Source: an uncultured Pelagibacteraceae bacterium
GTDB taxonomy: Bacteria > Pseudomonadota > Alphaproteobacteria > Pelagibacterales > Pelagibacteraceae
Assembly: GCA_902589305.1 (NCBI GenBank)
Contig: CACISL010000001.1
Coordinates: forward strand, 1 to 64,000
DNA: 64,000 nt
Direction: 5' to 3'
Below are positions 38,143 to 46,946 of this stretch, piece after piece. A model generated the notes under the pieces. It worked only from the letters and a program-made list of their open reading frames with translations, had not been told where the DNA came from and ran no database searches. The translations under genes were made by a program, and so were the position numbers. Numbering within the stretch: position 1 is the first letter of the stretch; each line of letters opens with the position of its first letter.

Positions 38143-39097
38143 TTAAAAGATCAATACATTTATTATAAACCTTATCAAAAGAGATCTTATCTGCACCCAA
38201 AGTATCGTGGGTTGTTGTCTCTTCAGTCTCACCTTCTGGAATAATTACGTTAATATTTTTTGAATACTTTCCATATGCTAGCACTGGACTATCCATAAAC
38301 AAAGCTACAGTTTTTAAATTAAGAGCGGCACTGATATGCATAAAGCCTGTATCATTTCCGCAATATAAATTACAATTTGCTATAATTGGAAGCATTTCAT
38401 TTATCTTTAGGTTATTTAAAGAAATACAATTAGATCCTATATTAGAATTTGATATTTCATTTATCAAAGGCTGGTCATTTTTTCCAGCTACTAAATAAAA
38501 TTTCGATGGAAATTTTCGATTTATTTTTTCACTTAATTCAATAAAATTTTTTATTTCCCAGCGTTTAGTTGGTCCGGATGCACTAATACCTAATACAATA
38601 CATTTATTACTCAATGACATATTCTTTTTAGCTTTTAAAATCTTATCTTGATTGACAAAAAGTTTTGGTTGTGTTGATACAATTTTCCCAATTTCATTCT
38701 CAGTAAAAATTTTTGCTGTATTGACAACATGCTGCCCTTTTTTTTTAAATAGAGGATATTGAGCAATTTTTTTGATACCTGCAAATTTACAAACTAAAAA
38801 ATATCTTACCGAACTATTAAATATGAATACTTTATCAAATTTTTTTTCTTTAATATCTTCTATTAACTTTATAAATCCTTTTAAACCGTCGTGGCTACCG
38901 GTATTATCCTCTAAGCGATCTAATGTTATCACTTCTTTAATATGAGGGTCGTCTTGAAGAAGATCTTTTGCCTTTGTATTTTCTTTAGCTAATATTGAAA
39001 CTGGTTTTTCATATTTTTTCGAGATTTCATGTATATAATTCAGGTGAATTACACAGTCTCCTAGCCCAACTTTATTTATTAGAATCAGAACTTTCAT
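38135..39097 (-). CDS. Glycosyltransferase family 9 (heptosyltransferase-like)
   Basis: A 320-residue GT-B enzyme of the GT9/ADP-heptose:LPS heptosyltransferase family. Evidence: NKVGLGDCVIHLNYI at the N-terminus, GISASGPTKRWEIKNFIELS (about 173-192, nucleotide-sugar site), and CGNDTGFMHISAALN (about 252-266). It probably adds a sugar to the lipid A core or another surface glycan in the cytoplasm. No LPS gene is adjacent. Confidence 0.85.
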   Translation of the reverse strand: MKVLILINKVGLGDCVIHLNYIHEISKKYEKPVSILAKENTKAKDLLQDDPHIKEVITLDRLEDNTGSHDGLKGFIKLIEDIKEKKFDKVFIFNSSVRYFLVCKFAGIKKIAQYPLFKKKGQHVVNTAKIFTENEIGKIVSTQPKLFVNQDKILKAKKNMSLSNKCIVLGISASGPTKRWEIKNFIELSEKINRKFPSKFYLVAGKNDQPLINEISNSNIGSNCISLNNLKINEMLPIIANCNLYCGNDTGFMHISAALNLKTVALFMDSPVLAYGKYSKNINVIIPEGETEETTTHDTLGADKISFDKVYNKCIDLLTN

Positions 39098-39144
39098 TTT
39101 TGAAACTTATATTATAATTTATTTCAATAAATTGGGACAATAAG

Positions 39145-40029
39145 ATGTTGAAACGAGGCGTATACGCAGCAAGTTTAAGTGTTTTAAATAAAGACTTAAC
39201 GTTAAATGTTGAGGCTACTATTTCTCATGCTGAGAACCTAATCAAAAGCGGATTACATGGATGTTTCTTTTTCGGAAGCACTGGAATGTCACAACTAATT
39301 TCTAAAAATGAAAAAATGGAGCTAATTTCGAAAATTTCTACACACAAACAAAGAAAACACTTTTATTTAGGTACAGGCTGCAACAGTCTTAATGAAAATA
39401 TTGAGTTAATAAAATATGCCAGCGAGTTTAATTTTAATACGATTTTGTTAATGCCAAGTGCATACTATGTTGGAAATTCTGACGAAGGAGTTTTTGAGTT
39501 TTACAAAAAAATAATTTCAGCATGCCCAAAAATTAAAATTGTAATTTATAATTTTCAAAAATTATCTGGCTATATTTTTTCAATAGATGCAATTACAAAA
39601 TTAGTTGAGTCATTTCCTAAAAATATAATTGGGGTTAAAGATTCATCTTATAATTTATATGAAAATTTAAAAATTAAAAATTTTTTAATATTTCCTGGCA
39701 GCGAGGCAAAACTACTTAAAGGATTAGAAAAAGGATCTAGCGGTGTTATAAGTGCAGTAACCAATTCAACGCACTCTTTAGCCAGAAAAGTATTTGATGA
39801 TTTTGAAAATAAGATGCCACAAACAAAAAATGATCAATTAATAGGTGTTCGTGAAACCTTCGACGGCTATAATTTAATATCAGCTTTGCACAGTTTTCAT
39901 TCGATAAAAGATGAAAATTATAAGAATATATTACCTCCACTTACTTTGTTAAGTGAGCGAAAACTGAAAGAACTTATTGAAAAATTAAATAAACTTAAAT
40001 TTATTAGCAAAGAAAACATAGCGGCATAA
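39145..40029 (+). CDS. DapA / N-acetylneuraminate-lyase family aldolase
   Basis: A 294-residue TIM-barrel class I aldolase. The Schiff-base lysine is in NIIGVKDSS (about residue 170), the catalytic tyrosine in IVIYNFQ (about 135), and the N-terminal GCFFFGSTGMSQLIS replaces the GTTGE motif of dihydrodipicolinate synthase. The altered substrate loop suggests a catabolic aldolase rather than lysine synthesis. It is 3 bp before the Cfa gene, so probably co-transcribed with it. Confidence 0.78.
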   Translation: MLKRGVYAASLSVLNKDLTLNVEATISHAENLIKSGLHGCFFFGSTGMSQLISKNEKMELISKISTHKQRKHFYLGTGCNSLNENIELIKYASEFNFNTILLMPSAYYVGNSDEGVFEFYKKIISACPKIKIVIYNFQKLSGYIFSIDAITKLVESFPKNIIGVKDSSYNLYENLKIKNFLIFPGSEAKLLKGLEKGSSGVISAVTNSTHSLARKVFDDFENKMPQTKNDQLIGVRETFDGYNLISALHSFHSIKDENYKNILPPLTLLSERKLKELIEKLNKLKFISKENIAA

Positions 40030-40032
40030 TTT

Positions 40033-41238
40033 ATGATCCTAGCAAAATTATTTACAAAAATTTATAAAGAAGGTGGAATAATATTAATCGACTCTGAAAA
40101 TCAAAAATATATTTGTGGATCACCGCGACAAATAAAACCTATAACTTTAAAACTTTTAAAAAAAGATTTAAATTGGAAAATTTTGCTCAATCCTGAACTT
40201 GAGTTTCCTGAAGGTTTTATGAGAGGAGATATTGTAATTGAAAATGCCTCATTGAAAGAATTTTTAATGGAAGTTTTAAAAAATCTAGGAAGAAGTGAAG
40301 TTAGCACAGCAAGTATTTTTTTTAAAAAAGTTTATCAAGCATGGAGATTTATCTCTAATTTCAATTTTCCAGGCAAATCAAAAAAAAATGTTGAAGCCCA
40401 CTATGATATTGGTGGAAGAAAAGGAGAAATTCTTTATGACGTAATGCTCGATAAGCACCATCGTCAATATAGTTGCGGATACTGGAAAGAAGAAACAAAA
40501 ACATTAGAAGAGGCACAAGAAAATAAAATCCAACATATAATAAAAAAACTTGATATTAAAAAAAACCAAAGAGTTTTAGATATTGGGTGCGGGTGGGGCG
40601 GTCTTTGTTTTGAGATAGCAAAACAGTATGACTGTGAAGTAACTGGAATTTCATTAAGTACCAATCAAATAAATTATTGTAAAGAGAAGGCCAAGAAGCT
40701 AGGATTAGAAAATCAAGTTAAATTTGAATTAATAGATTACAGATTAGTAAAGGGAAACTACGATCGTATTGTGTCAGTAGGTTTTGGAGAACATCTAGGA
40801 GTAAAGTTCTACAACACTTTTTTTAAGAAAATTAACAGTATTTTAAATGAAAATGGAAATTTCCTATTTCATCTAATTGGTGTAGTGGACAAACCTTCTG
40901 CTCCAAATCAATTCATAAATAAATATATTTTTCCAGGTGGCGTATGTCCCTCACTTAGCCAGCTTATAAAACCTATAGAGAAAACTGGTTTAATCGTTGC
41001 TGACACAGAAACTTTAATAAGGCACTACGATAAAACACTTGAGGCTTGGCTAGAAAGATTTTTGGTAAAAAGGAATGAGATAAAAGATTTGTTTGATGAA
41101 AAATTTTGTAAAATGTGGGAATTTTATTTAGCAAGCTGTGCGGCAGCTTTCAGATACCGTGATCTTGTTGTTTTTCAATTACAAATTGTCAAGAACTTTC
41201 ATTCTGCTCACAGAACAAGAGACTATATATATTCATAA
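40033..41238 (+). CDS. cfa: Cyclopropane-fatty-acyl-phospholipid synthase family methyltransferase
   Basis: A 401-residue SAM-dependent enzyme. SAM motif VLDIGCGWGGLCFEIA (about 178-193), GISLSTNQINYC, bicarbonate-site region GEHLGVKFYNTFF, YIFPGGVCPSLSQL and the C-terminal AAAFRYRDLVVFQLQ all match Cfa. It adds a methylene bridge to unsaturated acyl chains of membrane phospholipids. The N-terminal 115 residues are the lipid-binding domain. Starts 3 bp after the aldolase gene. Confidence 0.9.
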   Translation: MILAKLFTKIYKEGGIILIDSENQKYICGSPRQIKPITLKLLKKDLNWKILLNPELEFPEGFMRGDIVIENASLKEFLMEVLKNLGRSEVSTASIFFKKVYQAWRFISNFNFPGKSKKNVEAHYDIGGRKGEILYDVMLDKHHRQYSCGYWKEETKTLEEAQENKIQHIIKKLDIKKNQRVLDIGCGWGGLCFEIAKQYDCEVTGISLSTNQINYCKEKAKKLGLENQVKFELIDYRLVKGNYDRIVSVGFGEHLGVKFYNTFFKKINSILNENGNFLFHLIGVVDKPSAPNQFINKYIFPGGVCPSLSQLIKPIEKTGLIVADTETLIRHYDKTLEAWLERFLVKRNEIKDLFDEKFCKMWEFYLASCAAAFRYRDLVVFQLQIVKNFHSAHRTRDYIYS

Positions 41239-41264
41239 AAACTGTTATTAAATTAGATAACAGT

Positions 41265-42473
41265 ATGAAAAGAAAAAAAAAGAAACTTAAAAAAATTAAG
41301 TCAATAAAATCAAAAAAATTCAGATCAAAAAAAATTGCTAAGAGAAGAAAAAAAATTACCAAAAGAAAATCAAGAATAAAAAGAATTATTAAAAAAAAAG
41401 TAAAAACTAAGTCTCGAAAAAAGAAAACTGCTACATCTAAATTAAAAAATAAAAAAACACAAAAAACAAGAGCGGTTGTATCAGGAATTTTAAGTTTAAG
41501 CGATAAATTGAGATCAATGTTCAGATTTAATTTTAATCTAGATAAATCTCTGCAGAAATTCTTTCAAGGTATTTCTAATCGAGTTTCAAATATAAAAAAA
41601 GTCATTCAAGAGGAAAGAGAAAAACAAAAAAAAATTAAAATTCAAGCGATGCAGAGAGAGAAAATAGAAGCGCAAAAACGTTTTAAACAACAAGAAGAGC
41701 TCGCAATAAAAGCTAAAGCACTTGAACTTAGAGAGGAAGAAAAACTAGGTCGTGAGAGAAAGATAGAATTGCAGAAATTTATAAGATTTGAGCAAGCTGA
41801 ACTTAGAAAGGAGCGAGCAGAGAAACAGAGAAAATTTTTAGAACAAATTGCTTTAGAAAAAAAGATAGAGCAATTTAGAAAAAGAGAGGCATTAGAAATA
41901 AAAAATTTAGAGAAATATGTACTAAGCCAACAAAGAGAGTCCTACGAAGAAGTTCAACAGCGTATAGATAGAATTAAAGAAAAATATAGATCTTTAAGAG
42001 AACAAAAAGTTAATGAAGCAATAAGAGAAAGAGTTGCTCAACTAGGAATTAAAATTGAAGATACGGATAATAAGGAAACTTTATTAGAAAAAGAGAGAAT
42101 TTATAATCAGGAACGAGAAAAAATTGAGTATGCTTTAGAAAGTTTTTACAGATCTGCTCATAGTTTATGCTTTCAAATAAACAAAAGATATATTCCAAAA
42201 TATTTGAGTATTATGAGGGTAGTTGATCGAAGATTTGAGACTGGTGAAATATTTATAAAATGGGATGATACTGCAGAGGATGATTGGTTAATTCTAATAT
42301 ACATCAAAGATAATTCGCCTGATGAAGGAATTATAATTGAAGATAAATCAAATCCAGAAAAACATAACTCTTATGAATTTAAATCAACAGAAATATTTAG
42401 AGCCTCAGATCTTATGGTGGACTCGCTAACTAAATTGCTTGATAGAGAAAGAAATAAAAAAAAAGTTAGTTGA
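41265..42473 (+). CDS. Highly basic coiled-coil protein of unknown function
   Basis: A 402-residue protein not recognised. The first ~70 residues are well over half Lys/Arg and contain almost no acidic or large hydrophobic residues, like a histone-H1-type tail. Residues about 75-110 are mixed. About 110-290 is a continuous charged heptad pattern rich in E, K, R and Q, surely a long coiled coil. The last ~115 residues form a compact globular part (FYRSAHSLCFQIN, DDWLILIYIKDNSPDEG, SDLMVDSLTKLL). The tail could bind DNA, RNA or acidic lipids, but this is only a guess. It is monocistronic between cfa and a convergent hydrolase gene. Confidence 0.8.
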   Translation: MKRKKKKLKKIKSIKSKKFRSKKIAKRRKKITKRKSRIKRIIKKKVKTKSRKKKTATSKLKNKKTQKTRAVVSGILSLSDKLRSMFRFNFNLDKSLQKFFQGISNRVSNIKKVIQEEREKQKKIKIQAMQREKIEAQKRFKQQEELAIKAKALELREEEKLGRERKIELQKFIRFEQAELRKERAEKQRKFLEQIALEKKIEQFRKREALEIKNLEKYVLSQQRESYEEVQQRIDRIKEKYRSLREQKVNEAIRERVAQLGIKIEDTDNKETLLEKERIYNQEREKIEYALESFYRSAHSLCFQINKRYIPKYLSIMRVVDRRFETGEIFIKWDDTAEDDWLILIYIKDNSPDEGIIIEDKSNPEKHNSYEFKSTEIFRASDLMVDSLTKLLDRERNKKKVS

Positions 42474-43548
42474 TAAGGTCTTCTAATTTTTTAATCTCAC
42501 CAATTTTGAATAGAATTGCTTCGTCTTTTTCATAGCCGAACTTTTCAGCATTTTCTTTAAACCGTACAGGAGGTTCCCAGATCGGCTCCAAGCTTAATAT
42601 TGCTGTTCCCCAATGCATTCCTATAACTTTTTTTACTTCTAAGTCTTTCATTAAAGATAAAAGCTCTTCAGGATTTGCGTGAGCTGTAGATTTGTCCTTG
42701 ACTGGAATCAGTGGATAGAAATTATAAGCGCCTAAATTTCCAAAACCCAAATCGATAGGACCAAATTTTTTTCCTAATTCTTTGTAAAATGGCGCTGGTC
42801 CAGTATCACAAGCAAAAAAGATTTTTTTATCTTTGTATTCAATTAAAAAGCTACCCCAAAGTGATCTATTTGTATTTCCATCTCCCCAAATCCATCGTTT
42901 AGACCAATGTTGACTTGGAAGCATTGTTACTGTGATTTCTTCATTAATTTTAATTTTATCAAACCAATCCATTTCTTTGACAGTATCTTTTTTATATCCA
43001 TTTTTTGTAAAATATTTTCCAAGCTTAAGAGGTACAAGAACTTTAGTATTCTTGTAAGGAAAGTTTTTTATCGTTCGAATACTCATGTGATCATAATGAT
43101 TGTGTGTCAGCAAAAATAAATCTATTTTCGGAAGTTCTTTAAGAGTTAAAGGAGATTCAATATATTTCTTGGGTCCAAATATCATAGGTCCATAATTTTT
43201 TTCAAAAACTGGATCAGTAATAATTGTAGTGTTTCCAAGTTTAATTATAAAGCTCGCGTGATCAAGCCACATCACATATGAGTCGGATTTATGTTTTTCA
43301 AGATTTTTTAAAACTATTTTTTTATCAATTACATGTTCAGGTGGATAATCAATCTTAAGTTTCTTTTTTTCCTCCCTAAAAACTTTCCAGTCCCATTTAA
43401 AATTAGGATCCCTTTTTGGACCTCCTTCAAGGTTTCTAAAAGCATATAATTTTCCGTCTTTATAAATATGATGGTAAGGTTTTTTTTCCATAGCGTTTAA
43501 ATTAATACTTAATGAAAATAATGTATACAGAATAAGGGGTATTCGCAT
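42466..43548 (-). CDS. Exported metallo-beta-lactamase-fold hydrolase
   Basis: About 360 residues from the ATG at 43548 (MRIPLILYTLFS). The start gives a clean signal peptide cleaved after LNA. The metal site HNHYDH (in LLTHNHYDHMS), SQHWSKR, FFACDTGPAP and GMHWGTA match the UlaG/NAPE-PLD-like Lactamase_B_2 group, so it may be a phosphodiesterase on lipids or nucleotides. The start codon lies in the loop and arm of a 12-bp hairpin, which may hide it from ribosomes. Confidence 0.85.
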   Translation of the reverse strand: MRIPLILYTLFSLSINLNAMEKKPYHHIYKDGKLYAFRNLEGGPKRDPNFKWDWKVFREEKKKLKIDYPPEHVIDKKIVLKNLEKHKSDSYVMWLDHASFIIKLGNTTIITDPVFEKNYGPMIFGPKKYIESPLTLKELPKIDLFLLTHNHYDHMSIRTIKNFPYKNTKVLVPLKLGKYFTKNGYKKDTVKEMDWFDKIKINEEITVTMLPSQHWSKRWIWGDGNTNRSLWGSFLIEYKDKKIFFACDTGPAPFYKELGKKFGPIDLGFGNLGAYNFYPLIPVKDKSTAHANPEELLSLMKDLEVKKVIGMHWGTAILSLEPIWEPPVRFKENAEKFGYEKDEAILFKIGEIKKLEDLIN

Positions 43549-43558
43549 ACCCCTTATT
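43531..43558 (-). terminator. 12-bp perfect hairpin overlapping the hydrolase start codon
   Basis: AATAAGGGGTAT (43531-43542) and ATACCCCTTATT (43547-43558) pair perfectly around the tetraloop TCGC. On the minus strand it lies 29 bases after the small lipoprotein stop, so it may be that gene's terminator; at the same time the ATG of the next gene (43548-43546) sits at the top of the stem. Either terminator, start-codon sequestering element, or both. Confidence 0.6.
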
Positions 43559-43586
43559 AGCACAGACAATTAAATTTAAAAGGAAA

Positions 43587-43790
43587 TTAAATATCTGAAC
43601 AATTAGATTTATTTATTCTCTTATCAAATGATTTAAGTGCTTCTTTTGAAATAACCCAAACATACGAGCTTTCTTTTAAACCATTCTCATCAGCAGCTGT
43701 ACATCTTTTGCCAAATTTTACTTTGGCCATGTTGCTTCCAGCACAATTAGTCAACATAAGCAACAACATAAAAGTAGATAATATTTTCAT
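43587..43790 (-). CDS. Small lipoprotein
   Basis: A 67-residue protein with a lipoprotein signal peptide (TFMLLLMLTNC, lipobox LTNC at about 13-16). The mature 50 residues contain GKRCTAADENG and a second cysteine near the end (NCSDI), which may form a disulfide. No family recognised. It lies just upstream of the exported hydrolase gene in the same direction, and both products are envelope proteins. Confidence 0.7.
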   Translation of the reverse strand: MKILSTFMLLLMLTNCAGSNMAKVKFGKRCTAADENGLKESSYVWVISKEALKSFDKRINKSNCSDI

Positions 43791-43886
43791 GATTAAAATT
43801 TAAAGCTAGAGTCTGTGTTTTGCTTGGCATAATTTGGACCAAAAAAAGAAATTGAAACTTTATTGAATAAGATAAACTTTAGCCTT

Positions 43887-44291
43887 ATGATTGAAATTAT
43901 GTCTAAAAGCCACATTTATAAGTTGAAAGTTTTTGTTGAAGACGTTGACTTTGGTCGAGTATTTTATTCAAGATATCTTCAGTATATAGAAAGAGCTAGA
44001 ACGGAGCTAATCTATGAAAAATTTGGTCTTACTTTAACTCAACTTATGAACGAGCACGATACAATGTTTGTCGTCAGAACCTGTAACATAAAATATCTAA
44101 AATCTGCTGTTTTTGAGGATAATTTAAGTGTTGAAACAGCTGTTTTAAAAAAAACCAATGTTAGACTAAACTTGCTTCAAGAGGTTAAAAGAGGCGGGGA
44201 AGTTCTTGTTAGTGCAGAAGTGGAACTAGCAGTGGTAGATCGAAGTGGGTCAATAAAAAAACTTTCTAAAGATTTTTTTGCAAAAATTTAA
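43887..44291 (+). CDS. ybgC: YbgC-like acyl-CoA thioesterase (hotdog fold)
   Basis: About 134 residues from the ATG at 43887, or 130 from the ATG at 43899 (MSKSHIYKLKV), which I cannot decide between. The active-site helix matches YbgC: VEDVDFGRVFYSRYLQYIERARTEL in parts, with Asp in EDVDF where the catalytic aspartate sits. Typical YbgC has DAGGVVYH; here GRVFYS. It hydrolyses short acyl-CoAs and is often linked to the Tol-Pal system, which is not present here. Confidence 0.8.
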   Translation: MIEIMSKSHIYKLKVFVEDVDFGRVFYSRYLQYIERARTELIYEKFGLTLTQLMNEHDTMFVVRTCNIKYLKSAVFEDNLSVETAVLKKTNVRLNLLQEVKRGGEVLVSAEVELAVVDRSGSIKKLSKDFFAKI

Positions 44292-44403
44292 ATTTGGCTA
44301 AGAAACGCCTAATATCTGCCTAAATTTACGTTATAAACTATATTCAACTCAAGTTTGCAAATTCAGCAATACTCATAGAGTTAAAAATAAATTAAAAGGA
44401 ATT

Positions 44404-44526
44404 ATGAGAATTAAACAAGTAAAAAAAAACAAGTTAAAGACTAACGTTGATAAGAAATTCAAAAAAATCTCTCTATTCGAACTACAAAATAGTCCAAAAT
44501 TTCTAAATTTTAGAGTTCGAGCATAA
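44404..44526 (+). CDS. Small basic protein, 40 residues
   Basis: A 40-codon frame (MRIKQVKKNK ... FRVRA) starting at 44404. An AAAAGGA ribosome-binding site stands 5 bases before the ATG, and an intrinsic terminator follows 23 bases after the stop, so it looks like a complete monocistronic gene. It is rich in Lys and ends with an F/N-rich part KFLNFRVRA. No family recognised. The surrounding 311-bp gap between ybgC and purE otherwise holds only its leader and terminator. Confidence 0.6.
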   Translation: MRIKQVKKNKLKTNVDKKFKKISLFELQNSPKFLNFRVRA

Positions 44527-44548
44527 TCTTTCCTCCTAAATAAATCAG

Positions 44549-44577
44549 TGGCTTAATCTAATTAGGCCATTGTTTTT
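44549..44577 (+). terminator. Intrinsic terminator of the 40-residue protein gene
   Basis: TGGCTTAAT (44549-44557) pairs with ATTAGGCCA (44561-44569), with one G-U pair and a 3-base loop, followed by TTGTTTTTA. A typical stem-plus-T-tract terminator. Confidence 0.8.
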
Positions 44578-44602
44578 ATACCAATAATTGTTAAATTAAT
44601 CT

Positions 44603-45088
44603 GTGAAGCGTAATAAACCGAATAATAAAGTTGCAATTATTATGGGATCTCAATCGGACCATTCCATAATGAAAGAATGCGCGAAAATTTTAAAGACTCT
44701 CAAAATTAAATATCAAATTTCAATAGTAAGTGCGCACAGAACACCAAAAAGAATGTTTGAATTTGCAGAGTCAGCCTCAAAAAAAGGTTTTGGTGTTATT
44801 GTGGCTGGAGCAGGTGGCTCTGCACATCTGCCTGGCATGGTGGCATCTTTATCTTCCTTGCCAGTTATTGGAGTTCCGATAGAAACAAAAAAACTTAGGG
44901 GTTTAGATAGTTTGTTATCAATAGTACAAATGCCTAGAGGTTGTCCCGTAGCCACAATGGCTATAAACGGATCAATGAATGCTGGTTTACTCGCAGCTTC
45001 AATTATTGGAAATTTTGATGAAAAAATTAAATCAAATTTAGAAAAATGGAAACGTTTACAAACTAAATCTATTAAAAAAAAACCTTAA
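44603..45088 (+). CDS. purE: N5-carboxyaminoimidazole ribonucleotide mutase PurE
   Basis: A 161-residue enzyme started by GTG at 44603 (MKRNKPNNKVAIIMGS). The signature MGSQSDHSIMKECAKIL, SAHRTPKRMFEFA and GAGGSAHLPGMVAS are diagnostic of PurE class I. It moves the carboxylate in step 6 of purine synthesis. purK follows after 4 bp. Confidence 0.95.
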   Translation: MKRNKPNNKVAIIMGSQSDHSIMKECAKILKTLKIKYQISIVSAHRTPKRMFEFAESASKKGFGVIVAGAGGSAHLPGMVASLSSLPVIGVPIETKKLRGLDSLLSIVQMPRGCPVATMAINGSMNAGLLAASIIGNFDEKIKSNLEKWKRLQTKSIKKKP

Positions 45089-45092
45089 TTCG

Positions 45093-46136
45093 ATGACAAT
45101 AAGTACCCTAGGGATCATTGGTTCAGGTCAACTTGGCTCATTGTTATGCCAGGCTGCAAAAAAACTTAATATAAAGACTATAGTAATATCAGACGATGAA
45201 AATGGTCCTGCCCAAAATTATTCGGGTGAATTTATCTACTCACAATACGACAACAAAGAAAAGATAAAAGAGTTTGTAAGCAAAGTCGATATTATCACTT
45301 ATGAGTTTGAAAATATTCCAATAAATATTTTAAATGAGATTGATAAAGAAAAAAAAGTCTTACCTAAACCTGAAATAAATAGAATAATTCAAAACAGAAA
45401 ATTAGAAAAAACTTTTGTCAATGATTTAGGTATTAAAACTACAGATTGGGCCTTTATCAATCAAGCTGCAGACGTCGAAAAGAATAAAAACTTATTACCC
45501 GGAATTTTAAAATCAAATATGCTTGGTTATGATGGACATGGACAATATGTTTTAAATTCTCTTGATGATGTAAAAAAGAATTGGTGTTTTACTGCTGATT
45601 ATATTTTAGAAAAAAAGGTAAATTTAAAAAAAGAGATATCAGTTGTAATAACAAGATATTTAAATGGTGAAACTTATATTTATGAGCCTATAGAAAATAT
45701 TCATAAAGACCAAATCTTAAATCATTCAAAAATCCCTGCAGATATAAATAAAGAAATTTTTGTTAAAGCACAGAGTAATGCAAAACTTATTTCAGAAAAA
45801 TTAGATTATATTGGCACGATGTGTGTTGAATATTTCATCGATCAAGATGATAATTTGTTAGTAAATGAAATTGCTCCAAGAGTCCATAATTCAGGTCACT
45901 TAACAATAAATGCGTTTTCCATAAGTCAATTTACTGGACATGTTGCAGCTGTGTGTAATCTTGGCGTAAAAAAAGTTAAAAAAATTTCTAACGCAGAAAT
46001 GTTTAATGTTTTAGGAAAAGATATCGAGACTTTTAGATCCAAAACATTTAGTAAAAATGAATTTTTTTATGATTACGGGAAAAAATCTATCAAAGATAAA
46101 AGAAAAATGGGACACCTTACGGTTTTAAAAAAATAA
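45093..46136 (+). CDS. purK: N5-carboxyaminoimidazole ribonucleotide synthase PurK
   Basis: A 347-residue ATP-grasp enzyme. GIIGSGQLGSLLCQAAKKL begins the N-terminal domain; ILKSNMLGYDGHGQ (about 142-155) is the ATP-binding loop; VEYFIDQDDNLLVNEIAPRVHNSGH (in parts) is the metal and substrate site. It makes N5-CAIR from AIR, bicarbonate and ATP for PurE. It ends one base from the convergent dioxygenase gene. Confidence 0.95.
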   Translation: MTISTLGIIGSGQLGSLLCQAAKKLNIKTIVISDDENGPAQNYSGEFIYSQYDNKEKIKEFVSKVDIITYEFENIPINILNEIDKEKKVLPKPEINRIIQNRKLEKTFVNDLGIKTTDWAFINQAADVEKNKNLLPGILKSNMLGYDGHGQYVLNSLDDVKKNWCFTADYILEKKVNLKKEISVVITRYLNGETYIYEPIENIHKDQILNHSKIPADINKEIFVKAQSNAKLISEKLDYIGTMCVEYFIDQDDNLLVNEIAPRVHNSGHLTINAFSISQFTGHVAAVCNLGVKKVKKISNAEMFNVLGKDIETFRSKTFSKNEFFYDYGKKSIKDKRKMGHLTVLKK

Positions 46137-46946
46137 TTATTTAATTGTTATTCTATGCATAACTCTTCTGCAGTTCTTTATTTCACTAGCCATATGCAGA
46201 ATACTTAAATTATCCCAAAGACAGATATCACCTTTTGTCCACTCATATGAAAATATAAAATCTTCTTTGTTTACGTGATTTACTAAATAATTTTTTAAAT
46301 ATTCAGCCTCATCTTCTTTTACGTTTTTAATTTTCATTAAATGTCCTGGAGAAACATATAAGGTTTTCTTACCATCAACCGTAATAACTATTGGATGTTC
46401 AGCCTCCATACTCTCTGATGATTTGATGCCCATTTCTTTTTCTCGTTCAAGTCTTGTTACTGCTATTGGACCTGCTGATGAAAAAACTCCAGTAGCATCC
46501 TTAATTTTTTCTTTAATTTCATCTGGCAATTTGTCGTAAGCATTAAAGCCAGATGAGAATATAGTATTACCTTGGCCAACTGGTATCTCCTTACCCATTA
46601 ACATTGTGTATCTTGGTCTATCATTAGATAAATAACTCGTATCTTGGTGAAGCCAGCTAGAACCAAAGCTTAAATTTTTATCGTCAGGTTTTCTCTCAAT
46701 TACGTTTATAAATGGAAATTTTTCATCCAGGCCTTTAAGTCTTGGATATACAACAGGTTGACCTATAGTTTTTGCAAAGTTTTGGTAAGTTTCAGGGTCA
46801 AGATTTTGTTCTTTAATAAATATCACCCCGAATTGATTTAAAATCTTTTTTATTTCTGTTGCTTGTTCTTGATCTAGGGATTTTAAATTAATGTCGTTGA
46901 TATAAGCTCCAACATTATTTTTTCCCGGTGAGATAGATAAATTCAT
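46137..46946 (-). CDS. TauD/TfdA-family Fe(II)/2-oxoglutarate dioxygenase
   Basis: A 269-residue dioxygenase. The iron ligands are H and D in SWLHQDTSYL (about 97-106) and the distal His in NLSILHMAS (about 250); the 2-oxoglutarate Arg is in RRVMHRITI. The family covers taurine, 2,4-D and other carbon-oxygen or carbon-sulfur cleaving enzymes, so the substrate is unknown. It is the last gene of a long leftward run and starts one base after the YedK-like gene stop. Confidence 0.87.
   Translation of the reverse strand: MNLSISPGKNNVGAYINDINLKSLDQEQATEIKKILNQFGVIFIKEQNLDPETYQNFAKTIGQPVVYPRLKGLDEKFPFINVIERKPDDKNLSFGSSWLHQDTSYLSNDRPRYTMLMGKEIPVGQGNTIFSSGFNAYDKLPDEIKEKIKDATGVFSSAGPIAVTRLEREKEMGIKSSESMEAEHPIVITVDGKKTLYVSPGHLMKIKNVKEDEAEYLKNYLVNHVNKEDFIFSYEWTKGDICLWDNLSILHMASEIKNCRRVMHRITIK

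Noticed and set aside
43531-43558. Relationship between this hairpin and the trxA insert hairpin
   Set aside because: Both hold CCCCTTRTT-type arms, but with opposite polarity (CCCC is outer in trxA, inner-facing here), so they are not copies of one element.
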